This document shows, piece after piece, positions 27,805 to 35,915 of a stretch of DNA of 64,000 bases. The notes beneath the pieces were generated by a model. The model was given only the letters and a program-made list of their open reading frames with translations, did not search any database and had not been told where the DNA came from. The position numbers and the translations under genes are program-made. This stretch comes from an uncultured Bacteroidota bacterium (GTDB taxonomy: Bacteria > Bacteroidota > Bacteroidia > Bacteroidales > P3). The stretch covers positions 1 through 64,000 of the forward strand of contig CACZWL010000010.1 of assembly GCA_902784865.1 (NCBI GenBank), written 5' to 3'. Within the stretch, counting starts at the first letter, position 1, and each line of letters begins with the position of its first letter.

Positions 27805-28542
27805 TCAGTTACATTTGCCGTCGGGGGTGCATACGGGGGGCGCGTAGCGGAGGGTGTCGACGCGGGTGTAGTCCAGTTCGGTCACGGGGACGGCAATGTC
27901 GCGTATGTCGGTGGGTTCAAGGGTGGCGTTGCCCGACGGGTCGATGGTGTAGGAGCATTTCATGCGCCCCTGCGGGTCGAGCATCACCGTGGTGGGGGTG
28001 CCGTTGGGGCCGGTGATGAGGTGTGGTTGCGGCGCTATGGCGTTGACAATGTTGTTCAAGCGGTTTTCGTCCTCATCCCATCCCAACTCCTCAAAGGACG
28101 CTCCGTGGTGCCACAGGAGGTTCCACACCACGGTCCACATGCTTTTCAGCATCAGCGGGCGGTACTGCGGCAGGGTGTCGTCGATCCAGTAACGGGGCGA
28201 GTCGATGTGGTGGGCGCTGAACACTTCGTCCATGTACTGCGCCGTTCCGTAGCTTTCCTCGACGAAAATCCAGCGCACCTGGCTGCTGTCGCATTCGGCC
28301 ATCTTCTTCGGGTACACGTCGCGCATGCTCATTAGGCAGGGACCGCAGCACGAACTTGTCAGCACCACCACCTTGTAGTGCGTCGTGTCCGCCGCAATCA
28401 GCTGCCGCAGCCGCTCCACGGTGACGGGAGTGAGGTTCTCCATCGCCACCACCCGCCGGTAGTTCTTCACCGTCGGCTTCTCCATCTGGCAGCCTGCAAA
28501 CAGCACCGCGCCCAGCAGTAGGAATGTCAGTCTCTGCATCAT
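27805..28542 (-). CDS. thioredoxin-like lipoprotein
   Basis: 245 residues from MMQRLTFLLLGAVLFAGCQM, a lipoprotein signal with lipobox FAGC. After about 60 residues comes VVVLTSSCCGPCLMSM, a thioredoxin-type CGPC redox site, and later GPNGTPTTVMLDPQGRMKCS containing the cis-Pro region (GTPTT). Likely a periplasm-facing thiol reductase or thioredoxin-fold protein; ResA-like. The frame is open to 28794 but the signal peptide fixes the start. Two adjacent Met codons leave a one-residue doubt. Confidence 0.75.
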   Translation of the reverse strand: MMQRLTFLLLGAVLFAGCQMEKPTVKNYRRVVAMENLTPVTVERLRQLIAADTTHYKVVVLTSSCCGPCLMSMRDVYPKKMAECDSSQVRWIFVEESYGTAQYMDEVFSAHHIDSPRYWIDDTLPQYRPLMLKSMWTVVWNLLWHHGASFEELGWDEDENRLNNIVNAIAPQPHLITGPNGTPTTVMLDPQGRMKCSYTIDPSGNATLEPTDIRDIAVPVTELDYTRVDTLRYAPPVCTPDGKCN

Positions 28543-28619
28543 ATATAATATGACGCGTGAGTGGTTGCAAATCTTACAGCCGCATGTCGTTTTTTCAGGC
28601 TCTCTCCCCATCGCAGCAT

Positions 28620-28647
28620 AAAAAAAAAGCGGGCACAGCCCGCTTTT
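28620..28647 (-). terminator. terminator of LEA-like lipoprotein gene
   Basis: Stem AGCGGGC / GCCCGCT with a TGT loop and T-run on the minus strand. T residues on the other side could make it work both ways. Confidence 0.85.
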
Positions 28648-28660
28648 ATCGTTCTTGTTT

Positions 28661-29260
28661 TCAGCCCTTTCCGGTCTTCTTCTCCAACTTGATGTAGTTG
28701 GGGAAAGGCACCTGGGTGGAGCCGACAGACAGTTGCGGGCGCACGCGCAGACCCACCTTCGACGAGACGCCCTCGGTGGTGAAGCTCGAAGCAAAATTCT
28801 TGAGGCTCTCTACGCCTTTGCTCGAGAAGAGGTTGCCCAAGTCGGTATTCACGCCCAGCGGCACCGTCGTGGTGGTCGAGGGCTTTACGGTGAACTTCTT
28901 GTTGCTCACTCCGTTAGCCACGTCGCTGCCGTCGATGGCCAGTATCCAGTCCATCGCCGTCATCGCGGCCTGCTGCTTCGTGGGGTTCTTCACGTTGACG
29001 TTGACGTCCATGGCCAGCGGCACCTGCTTCGACGTGTAGGCCGCAGCCAGTTTCACCACGTCGCTGGCCGTCAGCTTGCCTTGCGTCAAATTCTTCACAT
29101 TCACGCCCGCAACACTCACGTTGCTCACGTTTTTCATCGAAAATTCACAGTTGGCGAGGTTGGCCACGCTCTGCACCTGGCCTGCCAATTCATTGACGAT
29201 GTCGCACGAACTCAGCATCATAGAGCCTGCGACAGCTAATGCTAGGGTTATCTTTTTCAT
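28661..29260 (-). CDS. LEA/WHy-domain lipoprotein
   Basis: 199 residues; lipoprotein signal MKKITLALAVAGSMMLSSC. The mature part (FSMKNVSNVSVAGVNVKNLT, VPLAMDVNVNVKNPTKQQAA and STTTTVPLGVNTDLG) matches the LEA14/WHy type of beta-sandwich domain common in Bacteroidetes lipoproteins, with unknown role. The frame reaches 29335 but the signal peptide sets the start. The -7 box upstream ends only 4 bp before the ATG, so the mRNA may be leaderless. Confidence 0.78.
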   Translation of the reverse strand: MKKITLALAVAGSMMLSSCDIVNELAGQVQSVANLANCEFSMKNVSNVSVAGVNVKNLTQGKLTASDVVKLAAAYTSKQVPLAMDVNVNVKNPTKQQAAMTAMDWILAIDGSDVANGVSNKKFTVKPSTTTTVPLGVNTDLGNLFSSKGVESLKNFASSFTTEGVSSKVGLRVRPQLSVGSTQVPFPNYIKLEKKTGKG

Positions 29261-29264
29261 GGTG

Positions 29265-29272
29265 CAAAGATA
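29265..29272 (-). promoter_or_regulatory. -7 box TATCTTTG of LEA-like lipoprotein gene
   Basis: Minus-strand TATCTTTG ends 4 nt before the start codon (sequence CACC then ATG), too close for a normal leader. Confidence 0.5.
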
Positions 29273-29329
29273 TGACTTTTTTTTCACATGCCGGAAAAAA
29301 ATTTCCCTCTCACCAGACATGACCCTTCC

Positions 29330-29450
29330 AGACACCTACCAAGTCAAAAGTTGAGCAAAACCTATAACTTATATATCCCTGTAAAACAGCCTGTTATGAA
29401 GGTGCGATTTTGGCCGATTTCGGCACTTTTTTTCAAAAAAATCACGGTTT
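29330..29450 (+). repeat. dispersed upstream element, copy 2 (glnS side)
   Basis: CACCTACCAAGTCAAAAGTT, GCAAAACCTATAACTTAT, then GTGCGATTTTGGCC and CTTTTTTTCAAAAAAAT in the same order as the sufB-side copy at 10370-10500, both oriented to the downstream gene. It fills most of the 29.26-29.58 kb gap. Confidence 0.65.
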
Positions 29451-29522
29451 TTATAACACGCTGTGGCATAATGTTTTATGCTATTTTTGAAAGATTTCCG
29501 CTGCCGATTGGGGAAAAAATAC

Positions 29523-29530
29523 TATCTTTG
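29523..29530 (+). promoter_or_regulatory. glnS promoter -7 box TATCTTTG
   Basis: TATCTTTG 53 bp upstream of the glnS start. No clear -33 TTG at 19-20 bp. Confidence 0.55.
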
Positions 29531-29583
29531 TAGTTCCAATTCATTATATATAGTACCTATAATATTTAAAGAATCAACCTGTT

Positions 29584-31275
29584 ATGGAAGAAAACACCAC
29601 CGAACGCCAGCTCAACTTTCTAGAGGAAATCATCGAGCGCGACCTCGCCGAGGGCCGCTGCTCCGCCGTGCAGACCCGCTTCCCCCCGGAGCCCAACGGC
29701 TACCTCCACATCGGCCACGCCAAGAGCATCTGCATCAACTTCGGACTGGCGCAGAAATACGGTGGCAAGACCAACCTCCGTTTCGACGACACCAACCCCG
29801 TCAAGGAGGACACCGAGTACGTCGACTCCATCCAGGAGGACATCCACTGGCTGGGCTTCGACTGGGCCGAGAAGCACTACGCCTCCGACTATTTCGAGCA
29901 GCTCTACGACTGGGCTTGCCTGCTGATACAGAAAGGTTTGGCCTACGTCGACGACCAGACGCTCGACGAGATACGCGCCGGCCGCGGAACCGTGACCACG
30001 CCCGGCAAGAACAGCCCCTACCGCGACCGCAGCGTCGAGGAGAACCTCGACCTCTTCCGCCGCATGCGCGCTGGTGAGTTCCCCGACGGCGCCAAGGTGC
30101 TGCGAGCCAAGATTGACATGGCGCACCCCAACATGATGTTCCGCGACCCCATCATGTACCGCATCCTGCATGCCCACCACCACCGCACGGGCGACAAGTG
30201 GTGCATCTACCCGATGTACGACTATGCCCACGGCCAGAGCGACTCCATCGAGCATATCACCCACAGTATCTGCACTTTGGAGTTCGACATCCACCGTCCG
30301 CTCTACGACTGGTTCATCGAGCAGCTGGGCATCTGGCCGAGCCACCAGTATGAATTTGCCCGCCTGAACATCAACTACACGGTGATGTCCAAGCGCAAGC
30401 TGCTGCAGCTGGTGAAGGAGAACTATGTCAGCGGCTGGGACGACCCCCGCATGCCGACCATCTGCGGTTTCCGCCGCCGCGGCTATACGCCCGAAAGCAT
30501 CAAGGCTTTCTGCGAGCGCATCGGCGTGGCCAAGCGCGACAACATCATCGACTACGGTCTGTTGGAGTTCTCGCTACGCGAGCACCTCAACAAGGTGGCC
30601 CAGCGCCGCATGGCCGTGCTCGATCCCGTGAAGGTTATTATTGATAATTATCCCGAGGGACAGACCGAGATGCTGACGGCCGTCAACAACCCCGAATGCG
30701 CCGAGGACAGTACGCGCCAGGTGCCCTTCGGCCGCGAGCTGTGGATTGAGCGCGAGGACTTTATGGAGGTGGCACCCAAGAAGTACTTCCGTATGGCCAT
30801 CGGCCAGGAGGTGCGTCTGCGCTATGCCTATTTCGTTACGGCACAGAGCGTTGAGAAGGACTCCGAGGGCAACATCACCTGCATCCACTGCACCTACGAC
30901 CCCGCCACGCGTGGCGGCGACGCCCCCGACGGGCGCAAGGTGAAGGGCACCATCCACTGGGTGGCCGCCCACAGCGCCGTTGACGCCGAGGTGCGCCTGT
31001 TCGACCGTCTGTTCGCCGTCGAGGCACCGGACGATGTCGAAGAGGGCCACACCTTCCTCGAGAACCTCAACCCCAATTCGTTGAAGGTAGTCACCGCCAA
31101 GTGCGAACCCGCCCTGGCCGAGTGGAAAGCGGAAAGTGGAAAGTGGAAAGATGGAATAGTCCGCTACCAGTTCGAGCGCATGGGCTACTTCTGCACCGAC
31201 CGCGACAGCACCGACGGACACCCCGTCTTCAACCGCACCTGCACCCTCAAAGACAGCTGGGCGAAGATAAAATAA
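29584..31275 (+). CDS. glnS: glutaminyl-tRNA synthetase
   Basis: 563 residues, class I synthetase charging tRNA-Gln. Visible: [20 protein letters not shown] (HIGH), [20 protein letters not shown] typical of GlnRS rather than Glu[12 protein letters not shown] (KMSKS equivalent), and the C-terminal anticodon-binding beta-barrels. A heptamer array adds [13 protein letters not shown] near the C-terminus (31121-31151). The stop is followed within 2 bp by another array (31277). Confidence 0.95.
   Translation: MEENTTERQLNFLEEIIERDLAEGRCSAVQTRFPPEPNGYLHIGHAKSICINFGLAQKYGGKTNLRFDDTNPVKEDTEYVDSIQEDIHWLGFDWAEKHYASDYFEQLYDWACLLIQKGLAYVDDQTLDEIRAGRGTVTTPGKNSPYRDRSVEENLDLFRRMRAGEFPDGAKVLRAKIDMAHPNMMFRDPIMYRILHAHHHRTGDKWCIYPMYDYAHGQSDSIEHITHSICTLEFDIHRPLYDWFIEQLGIWPSHQYEFARLNINYTVMSKRKLLQLVKENYVSGWDDPRMPTICGFRRRGYTPESIKAFCERIGVAKRDNIIDYGLLEFSLREHLNKVAQRRMAVLDPVKVIIDNYPEGQTEMLTAVNNPECAEDSTRQVPFGRELWIEREDFMEVAPKKYFRMAIGQEVRLRYAYFVTAQSVEKDSEGNITCIHCTYDPATRGGDAPDGRKVKGTIHWVAAHSAVDAEVRLFDRLFAVEAPDDVEEGHTFLENLNPNSLKVVTAKCEPALAEWKAESGKWKDGIVRYQFERMGYFCTDRDSTDGHPVFNRTCTLKDSWAKIK
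31121..31151. repeat. in-frame GGAAAGT heptamer array in glnS
   Basis: Units GTGGAAAGC then GGAAAGT, GGAAAGT, GGAAAGA in 7-bp phase, translated [11 protein letters not shown]. Confidence 0.85.
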
Positions 31276-31276
31276 T

Positions 31277-31304
31277 GGTTATTGGTTAGAGGTTATTGGT
31301 TATA
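31277..31304. repeat. GGTTATT heptamer array after glnS
   Basis: Four units GGTTATT, GGTTAGA, GGTTATT, GGTTATA between glnS and the DUF5674 gene. Confidence 0.85.
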
Positions 31305-31313
31305 GAATAGGAT

Positions 31314-31655
31314 ATGCAGATTATTGACCGTCCGACAGACAGAAAGATACTGAACGCCATGATGCCGAACTATTTTGGCGACATGGTGAAGGCAGTTGTG
31401 GATATTGCGCAAAAGAAGATAGGTGTGGATGCTGAGTTGCATGCTGACATCGAGCAGGCGCTGCTGGCACAAGGGTCGTCGCAGTACGACCTTTGGGGCA
31501 TCAACCTGTATCCCGAGATGGACGGCGAGGATTTCGTGGAGTTTGACTCAATGATCAACATCCGCCCGGGTCAAGGCAACCGCAGTCGCGACGTGCAGGA
31601 TGCCGACACACGGCAGAGGATAATAGACACAGTAAACTATCTGCTGCCATGCTGA
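31314..31655 (+). CDS. DUF5674 family protein
   Basis: 113 residues matching the DUF5674 pattern: FGDMVKAVVDIAQKKIGVDA, ELHADIEQALLAQGSSQYDL, WGINLYPEMDGEDFVEFDSM and INIRPGQGNRSRDVQDADTR. Function unknown. It overlaps the next small gene by 7 bp and is preceded by a heptamer array. The two form a pair that looks like accessory cargo (possibly a toxin-antitoxin-like unit, unproven). Confidence 0.75.
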   Translation: MQIIDRPTDRKILNAMMPNYFGDMVKAVVDIAQKKIGVDAELHADIEQALLAQGSSQYDLWGINLYPEMDGEDFVEFDSMINIRPGQGNRSRDVQDADTRQRIIDTVNYLLPC

Positions 31656-31984
31656 AGATGGAGTTCCAACACAAGGATTTGGCCGCTGGCCGTTGGGCAC
31701 AGATGTCGCTTGCCGAGCAGATGCTGAATATCGGCAGCGAGGTGTCGCGTGCCAACCGATGGAAGGCCAAAGGCAACGAAGAGCAGTGCCACCGTGCCGC
31801 CGACCGCGCGCTGGAACTTGTGTCGTTGACCATCGATGCCAACAATAAGCGCCCAGGCTTAAAGGAATTGTGTCGTCTCTACGAGGTGATGGCCGATTAC
31901 TATTATGGTAAGAATTTTTATCAAACAGAGGCAAATGCCCTGCAGCGGTATTTCGATGTTTTTTATTCGGATAAAGCTAAATAG
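31649..31984 (+). CDS. small helical protein paired with DUF5674
   Basis: 111 residues, mostly helical, no signal peptide: WAQMSLAEQMLNIGSEVSRA then KGNEEQCHRAADRALELVSL and YEVMADYYYGKNFYQTEANA. I recognise this pattern (AEQMxNIGSEVxRAxxWKxKGN) as a recurrent uncharacterised family that travels with DUF5674 proteins, but no function is known. Its start overlaps the DUF5674 gene, implying coupled translation. Confidence 0.6.
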   Translation: MLKMEFQHKDLAAGRWAQMSLAEQMLNIGSEVSRANRWKAKGNEEQCHRAADRALELVSLTIDANNKRPGLKELCRLYEVMADYYYGKNFYQTEANALQRYFDVFYSDKAK

Positions 31985-31994
31985 ATTTTTTGTG

Positions 31995-32002
31995 TAACTT
32001 TG
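31995..32002 (+). promoter_or_regulatory. -7 box TAACTTTG upstream of structured element
   Basis: TAACTTTG followed by CAGTCGG, about 80 bp before the folded element at 32084. The -33 element is not clear. Confidence 0.45.
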
Positions 32003-32083
32003 CAGTCGGAAATAAAAACTAAAACAATGACATAAAATAGAACATAATAACATAGACATATATTGAGCTGAACGCTCTTGTTT

Positions 32084-32213
32084 CCTTTAGATAAACGGTC
32101 TGGAAAACTTTTACTCTGGAATGGAAATAAGATTGCGGATAGTGTCACGCTTTGGCGTGGATTCTTTCCCCACTTATTTATTCCAAGGTATTTCCAGACC
32201 ACCCATCTAAAGA
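32084..32213 (+). ncRNA. strongly folded element upstream of HEPN-like gene
   Basis: Nested inverted repeats: CTTTAGAT (32085-32092) with ATCTAAAG (32205-32212); GGTCTGGAAA (32097-32106) with TTTCCAGACC (32191-32200); GGAAT..AAATAAG (32118-32131) with CTTATTTATTCC (32173-32184); and an apical hairpin CACGC/GCGTG near 32146-32160. The register is preserved through four helices. It could be a structured RNA, a riboswitch-like leader or a DNA inverted-repeat element; no family is recognised. Confidence 0.5.
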
Positions 32214-32355
32214 ATAAGTGGTAAACAAATTGTTAACGAAAGGATTTACGCCTTTCTTCATGCCCCTTATTTCCCCAACAACAGCTTCCTGCTCAGTGAA
32301 CGATAGGCAGGGAAGCCGAAAACTGCATCATAGAGTAGGCGTCAAAATTATTATT

Positions 32356-32949
32356 ATGATTGCAAAAGGTCGAACAAACTACCAAGCAATGGTAGAAGAC
32401 AAAGCAGAGTCACTAAAGCTACTGCTTTCTATCGTGCCAGATTACATTTCTGACATGAGAAACAAAGTCGAGGAAGAGGCCCATTCCGTATCGGAAGAGT
32501 ATACGGAATGGGATAATGACGCCAAAAAAGAAATTGTCAGGACATGGCATCCTTCGGTGGATACCACAATATTTGACGATATGCTGTGCGACTTTTATGC
32601 ATCGATGATGCAACGTGTCTATTCGTATGCGGAAATATGCATGTTGGAATTATGCAAAGATAAGAAAGTTGCACAGGAAGAACGGTTTGCTTATATGGAC
32701 AATCCGGAAAATGAGAAGATATCTAATCTGACGTTCTATTACAGAATGGTACAGAACGAAAATGGTATTTCGCTCCCAGCTATCAAACGTATATGGACAA
32801 GTTATAGGGAATTTCACGATGTCAGGAATGAAATCACGCATAAGGAACTTTCTAAATCAACATCACGTGAGTTGATTGAAAAGAGCATTGAAGAGGTACA
32901 CAAACTTCTTCTGAATACAGAAAAAACAATATTAACAAACAACAAATAA
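32356..32949 (+). CDS. HEPN-like protein
   Basis: 197 residues from MIAKGRTNYQAMVEDKAESL; the frame is open back to 32218 but the ATG at 32356 fits the helical fold. All-helical, no signal peptide. Near the C-terminus, SYREFHDVRNEITHKELSKS contains an R-x4-H motif with Asn after Arg (RNEITH), the hallmark of HEPN RNase/nucleotidyl-transfer-linked domains. Many HEPN proteins are toxins or defence RNases. AT-rich compared with flanking genes. A structured element lies upstream. Confidence 0.6.
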   Translation: MIAKGRTNYQAMVEDKAESLKLLLSIVPDYISDMRNKVEEEAHSVSEEYTEWDNDAKKEIVRTWHPSVDTTIFDDMLCDFYASMMQRVYSYAEICMLELCKDKKVAQEERFAYMDNPENEKISNLTFYYRMVQNENGISLPAIKRIWTSYREFHDVRNEITHKELSKSTSRELIEKSIEEVHKLLLNTEKTILTNNK

Positions 32950-32956
32950 TAACATT

Positions 32957-34054
32957 ATGAAGAAGATATCTATCTTGATTGCGGCTTTAATGTCTTTTTT
33001 TGTCGCAAATGCAGAAACCTTTTATGTTGACAGCATTGAATATAGTCTTGCATACCCAGCCGATTCTGTTGTTGCTGTTTCTCATTGTTATCAATCAGGC
33101 GATGTCGTAATCCCAGAAACAGTATCATATTATGGTAGAACATATAAGGTAAACAGAATTGGATATGGTGCTTTCCTTGGAGATACTTATGGTATGATAC
33201 ATTCCATCGCTTTGCCAAACACAATAAAATATATTGAGTCTTGTAACTTTAATGATTACATGGAGCTAACAAACATTGTTATTCCGAATTCGGTAAAAGA
33301 AATTAATACTAGTTGCTTTAACAGATGTTCTGGATTACGCTCAGTTGATCTTCATACGACAAGTGTGCCAGGAGACTGTTTTAACCATTGCCCTGATCTT
33401 GAAAAGGTGACGATAGCAAATACAGTTACGGAAATAGGGTATGAATGTTTTTCATACGATTCGACTCTAACTGAAATCGTAATTGGCAACGCGTGTACAG
33501 AGATATCGCGCGACTGCTTCAAATGTTGCCCAGCCGTCAAGAAAATAACGATTGGGTCTTCTTTACGAAGTGTCGGACAATATAGCTTTTGGAGTGTCGT
33601 CTATAGCAGTGGACCAAATCCACAATATGCGCAAGTTGACACAGTGGTAGTACATGGTAGTGACCCATACAATTTACCCTTGTGCCCATTCGATGTGAGT
33701 AATGCTCAGTCGTGCGGTATAAACTATCATACGACAATCCTTATTGTACCATGCAATACAAGAAGCATATATGAACATGCTTATGGATGGAACCAGTTCT
33801 ATAATATCGTAGAGGATTGTTCCACAAATACCATTGACAATATCACGTGGCTGGGCGACGACATTAGTATTTTCTCTTTTGATGGACGTATTATAATGCA
33901 TAGTGAAAAATTCGCAAGTGGTATTATTTGTGATATGGAAGGTCGCATAGTTGAAACCCTATCTAATGGAACGCCATCGACGCCTCTTTCCAATGGCGTG
34001 TATTTAGTATGTGTTGGAACATTGCCCGCCCGAAAAGTGGTGGTGATACGATAG
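32957..34054 (+). CDS. BspA-like leucine-rich-repeat secreted protein
   Basis: 365 residues with signal peptide MKKISILIAALMSFFVANA. Repeats of the BspA LRR type follow (IALPNTIKYIESCNF, IVIPNSVKEINTSCF, VTIANTVTEIGYECF, IVIGNACTEISRDCF), each about 22 residues and unusually cysteine-rich. The C-terminus DMEGRIVETL...PLSNGVYLVCVG...KVVVIR resembles a type IX secretion type-A sorting domain, linking it to PorQ encoded at 52 kb. AT-rich; starts 7 bp after the HEPN-like gene. Confidence 0.78.
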   Translation: MKKISILIAALMSFFVANAETFYVDSIEYSLAYPADSVVAVSHCYQSGDVVIPETVSYYGRTYKVNRIGYGAFLGDTYGMIHSIALPNTIKYIESCNFNDYMELTNIVIPNSVKEINTSCFNRCSGLRSVDLHTTSVPGDCFNHCPDLEKVTIANTVTEIGYECFSYDSTLTEIVIGNACTEISRDCFKCCPAVKKITIGSSLRSVGQYSFWSVVYSSGPNPQYAQVDTVVVHGSDPYNLPLCPFDVSNAQSCGINYHTTILIVPCNTRSIYEHAYGWNQFYNIVEDCSTNTIDNITWLGDDISIFSFDGRIIMHSEKFASGIICDMEGRIVETLSNGTPSTPLSNGVYLVCVGTLPARKVVVIR

Positions 34055-34092
34055 TCACAAAATTTCAAGCACATGATGTTTTGAAATTATGT

Positions 34093-34172
34093 CGAAAGAC
34101 AAATCGTTGTCTTTCTCTTATTTTCTTGAAATCATGCTCATGATTCACCTATAATCATGAGCATGATTTTTT
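34093..34172 (+). terminator. two hairpins ending the LRR gene region
   Basis: First GAAAGAC / GTCTTTC (34093-34114); then a perfect 16-bp inverted repeat AATCATGCTCATGATT with a 7-nt loop, followed by TTTT (34130-34172). The remainder of the 34.05-34.64 kb gap holds only low-complexity repeats. Confidence 0.7.
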
Positions 34173-34484
34173 GTAAAGATGCTCATGATTTTTGGAAGAG
34201 ATGAGCATGAGATTTAGGGAAAAAAAGACTGTCAAGAGACCGCCGAAGGATCACCGAAGGGTCAAGAGACTAAGGGTTGAAAATGAGTGTTTTGTGTTAT
34301 TCTGTAATGGCTGTTGCGCTTTTTGTTGGTTATCAATATGTTGCAATAATTTCAAAGAAGGCACATAGAACCCACCTAGAAGGGCCGAAGAACCACCACC
34401 GCCGAAACATCGCCGATGGATTATCGAGAGGTTGTTGTATTTCGGCAGCGGTAAATGCAATAAGAATCGGAGATTATTCTCGGA

Positions 34485-34612
34485 AGATTTGAAGATTTTT
34501 TGTTGGAGATTTGAAGATTTTATGATGAAGAATTGAGGATTTTTGGATGAAGAATCGGGGATTTTTTTTTGAAGATTTGAAGATTTTTTTTTGAAGATTT
34601 GAAGATTTTTTG
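34485..34612. repeat. GAAGATTT low-complexity repeat
   Basis: Repeated GAAGATTTGAAGATTTTT blocks with 9-19 bp spacing up to the promoter of the DUF4143 gene. No coding potential seen. Confidence 0.7.
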
Positions 34613-34620
34613 TATCTTTG
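34591..34620 (+). promoter_or_regulatory. promoter of DUF4143 ATPase gene (TTG-N19-TATCTTTG)
   Basis: TTG 34591-34593 and TATCTTTG 34613-34620, 19 bp apart, embedded in the GAAGATTT repeat; start codon 15 bp further on. Confidence 0.7.
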
Positions 34621-34635
34621 CAATCGGAAATACAG

Positions 34636-35829
34636 ATGGTTATGATAGTAAGAGGACAAATAAACGAGTTGATTTCCAGGTTGCAAGAGCTGAGGAAGAC
34701 AATCCAAGTGGTTGCAGGTCCACGTCAAATTGGAAAGACAACAGTGGTGAAACAACTCTTAGAGAAGGTCTCGATGCCGTCACTTTACTTCAACGCCGAT
34801 GCTGTCACTCCTGATGATAACGAGTGGATTGCCGCTCGGTGGGAGGAAGCTCGGTCGAGTATGCGGTTCTCTGGTAGCAAAGAGTTTCTACTCGCTATCG
34901 ACGAGGTGCATAAGATTGACAACTGGAGCGAGCAAGTAAAGAAAGAATGGGATGCGGATACCTTTAACGATGTGAATTTGAAAGTGATCTTGCTTGGCTC
35001 ATCAAGGCTGCTGCTGAAAAAAGGTCTGACAGAGTCATTGGCAGGACGCTTCGAGTTGATACCGATGGGACATTGGTCGTTTAAGGAGATGCAAGATGCT
35101 TTCGGCTGGGACATCAACCAGTATGTCTATTTCGGTGGTTATCCTGGGAGTGCTGGCTACCTGCCCAACGAGAGCCGTTGGCGGAGGTATATGCGAGAAG
35201 CCATTGTGGCACCGGCCATCGAGAAAGATGTGTTACAGACAACTTATATCTATAAACCTGCGTTGATGCACCAACTGTTTAGGCTGGGTTGTGGCTATTC
35301 TGGTGAATTGCTTGCGTATAACAAGATGTTGGGCATGCTGCAGGATGCCGGAAATGCAACTACACTGGCGAGTTATATGGAGGTGCTCGGTGAAAGCAAA
35401 TTGCTCACAGGATTGCAAAAATATACGGTTGGCATGTCGCGTAAATACAAGTCTATTCCCAAATTGCAGGTGTATAACAATGCATTGCTGACGGTGATGA
35501 GTGATGGTATGACATTTGAGAAAGCCTACACCAATCCGCAACTGTGGGGACGGTGGGTCGAGTCTGCGGTGGGGTGCCACCTGCTCGACAAGGCAGATGA
35601 ACTGGAATACCAATTGTACTATTGGCGTGAGAACAACGAGGAAGTGGACTTTGTGATTACTCGTGGAGACAAGACAGTGGCTATCGAAGTGAAGAGCGGT
35701 AACCGCCAGATGAATAGTGGCCTGGCTACCTTCAGAGAACGCTTTCATCCGACACATTCCCTTGTTGTGGGAGGTTCTGCTATGCCTTTGGAGGTGTTCT
35801 TCAACGGTGATTTGGAAAACCTATTGTGA
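34636..35829 (+). CDS. AAA ATPase with DUF4143 domain
   Basis: 397 residues from MVMIVRGQINELISRLQELR. N-terminal AAA_14-type ATPase: VVAGPRQIGKTTVVKQLLEK (Walker A), FLLAIDEVHKIDNWSEQVKK (Walker B), VILLGSSRLLLKKGLTESLA (sensor), and a C-terminal DUF4143 nuclease-like domain: YWRENNEEVDFVITRGDKTV and AIEVKSGNR, the PD-(D/E)xK-like motif. Such proteins are common accessory genes of unknown role. An ATG in the same frame 6 bp later is an alternative start. Confidence 0.88.
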   Translation: MVMIVRGQINELISRLQELRKTIQVVAGPRQIGKTTVVKQLLEKVSMPSLYFNADAVTPDDNEWIAARWEEARSSMRFSGSKEFLLAIDEVHKIDNWSEQVKKEWDADTFNDVNLKVILLGSSRLLLKKGLTESLAGRFELIPMGHWSFKEMQDAFGWDINQYVYFGGYPGSAGYLPNESRWRRYMREAIVAPAIEKDVLQTTYIYKPALMHQLFRLGCGYSGELLAYNKMLGMLQDAGNATTLASYMEVLGESKLLTGLQKYTVGMSRKYKSIPKLQVYNNALLTVMSDGMTFEKAYTNPQLWGRWVESAVGCHLLDKADELEYQLYYWRENNEEVDFVITRGDKTVAIEVKSGNRQMNSGLATFRERFHPTHSLVVGGSAMPLEVFFNGDLENLL

Positions 35830-35836
35830 TTTATCT

Positions 35837-35866
35837 TTGCTGGTTACAGAAAAAGTTGTATCTTTG
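35837..35866 (+). promoter_or_regulatory. pheT promoter (TTTG-N19-TATCTTTG)
   Basis: TTG 35837-35839 and TATCTTTG 35859-35866, 19 bp apart, 50 bp upstream of pheT. Confidence 0.72.
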
Positions 35867-35915
35867 CAGTTTGAATGCAAAGAACATCAAACATTGATAA
35901 TAAACTGATACATAT

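Noticed and set aside
34277..34492. Small ORF between the LRR and DUF4143 genes
   Set aside because: 71 codons with no motif, in a repeat-rich gap with terminators upstream.
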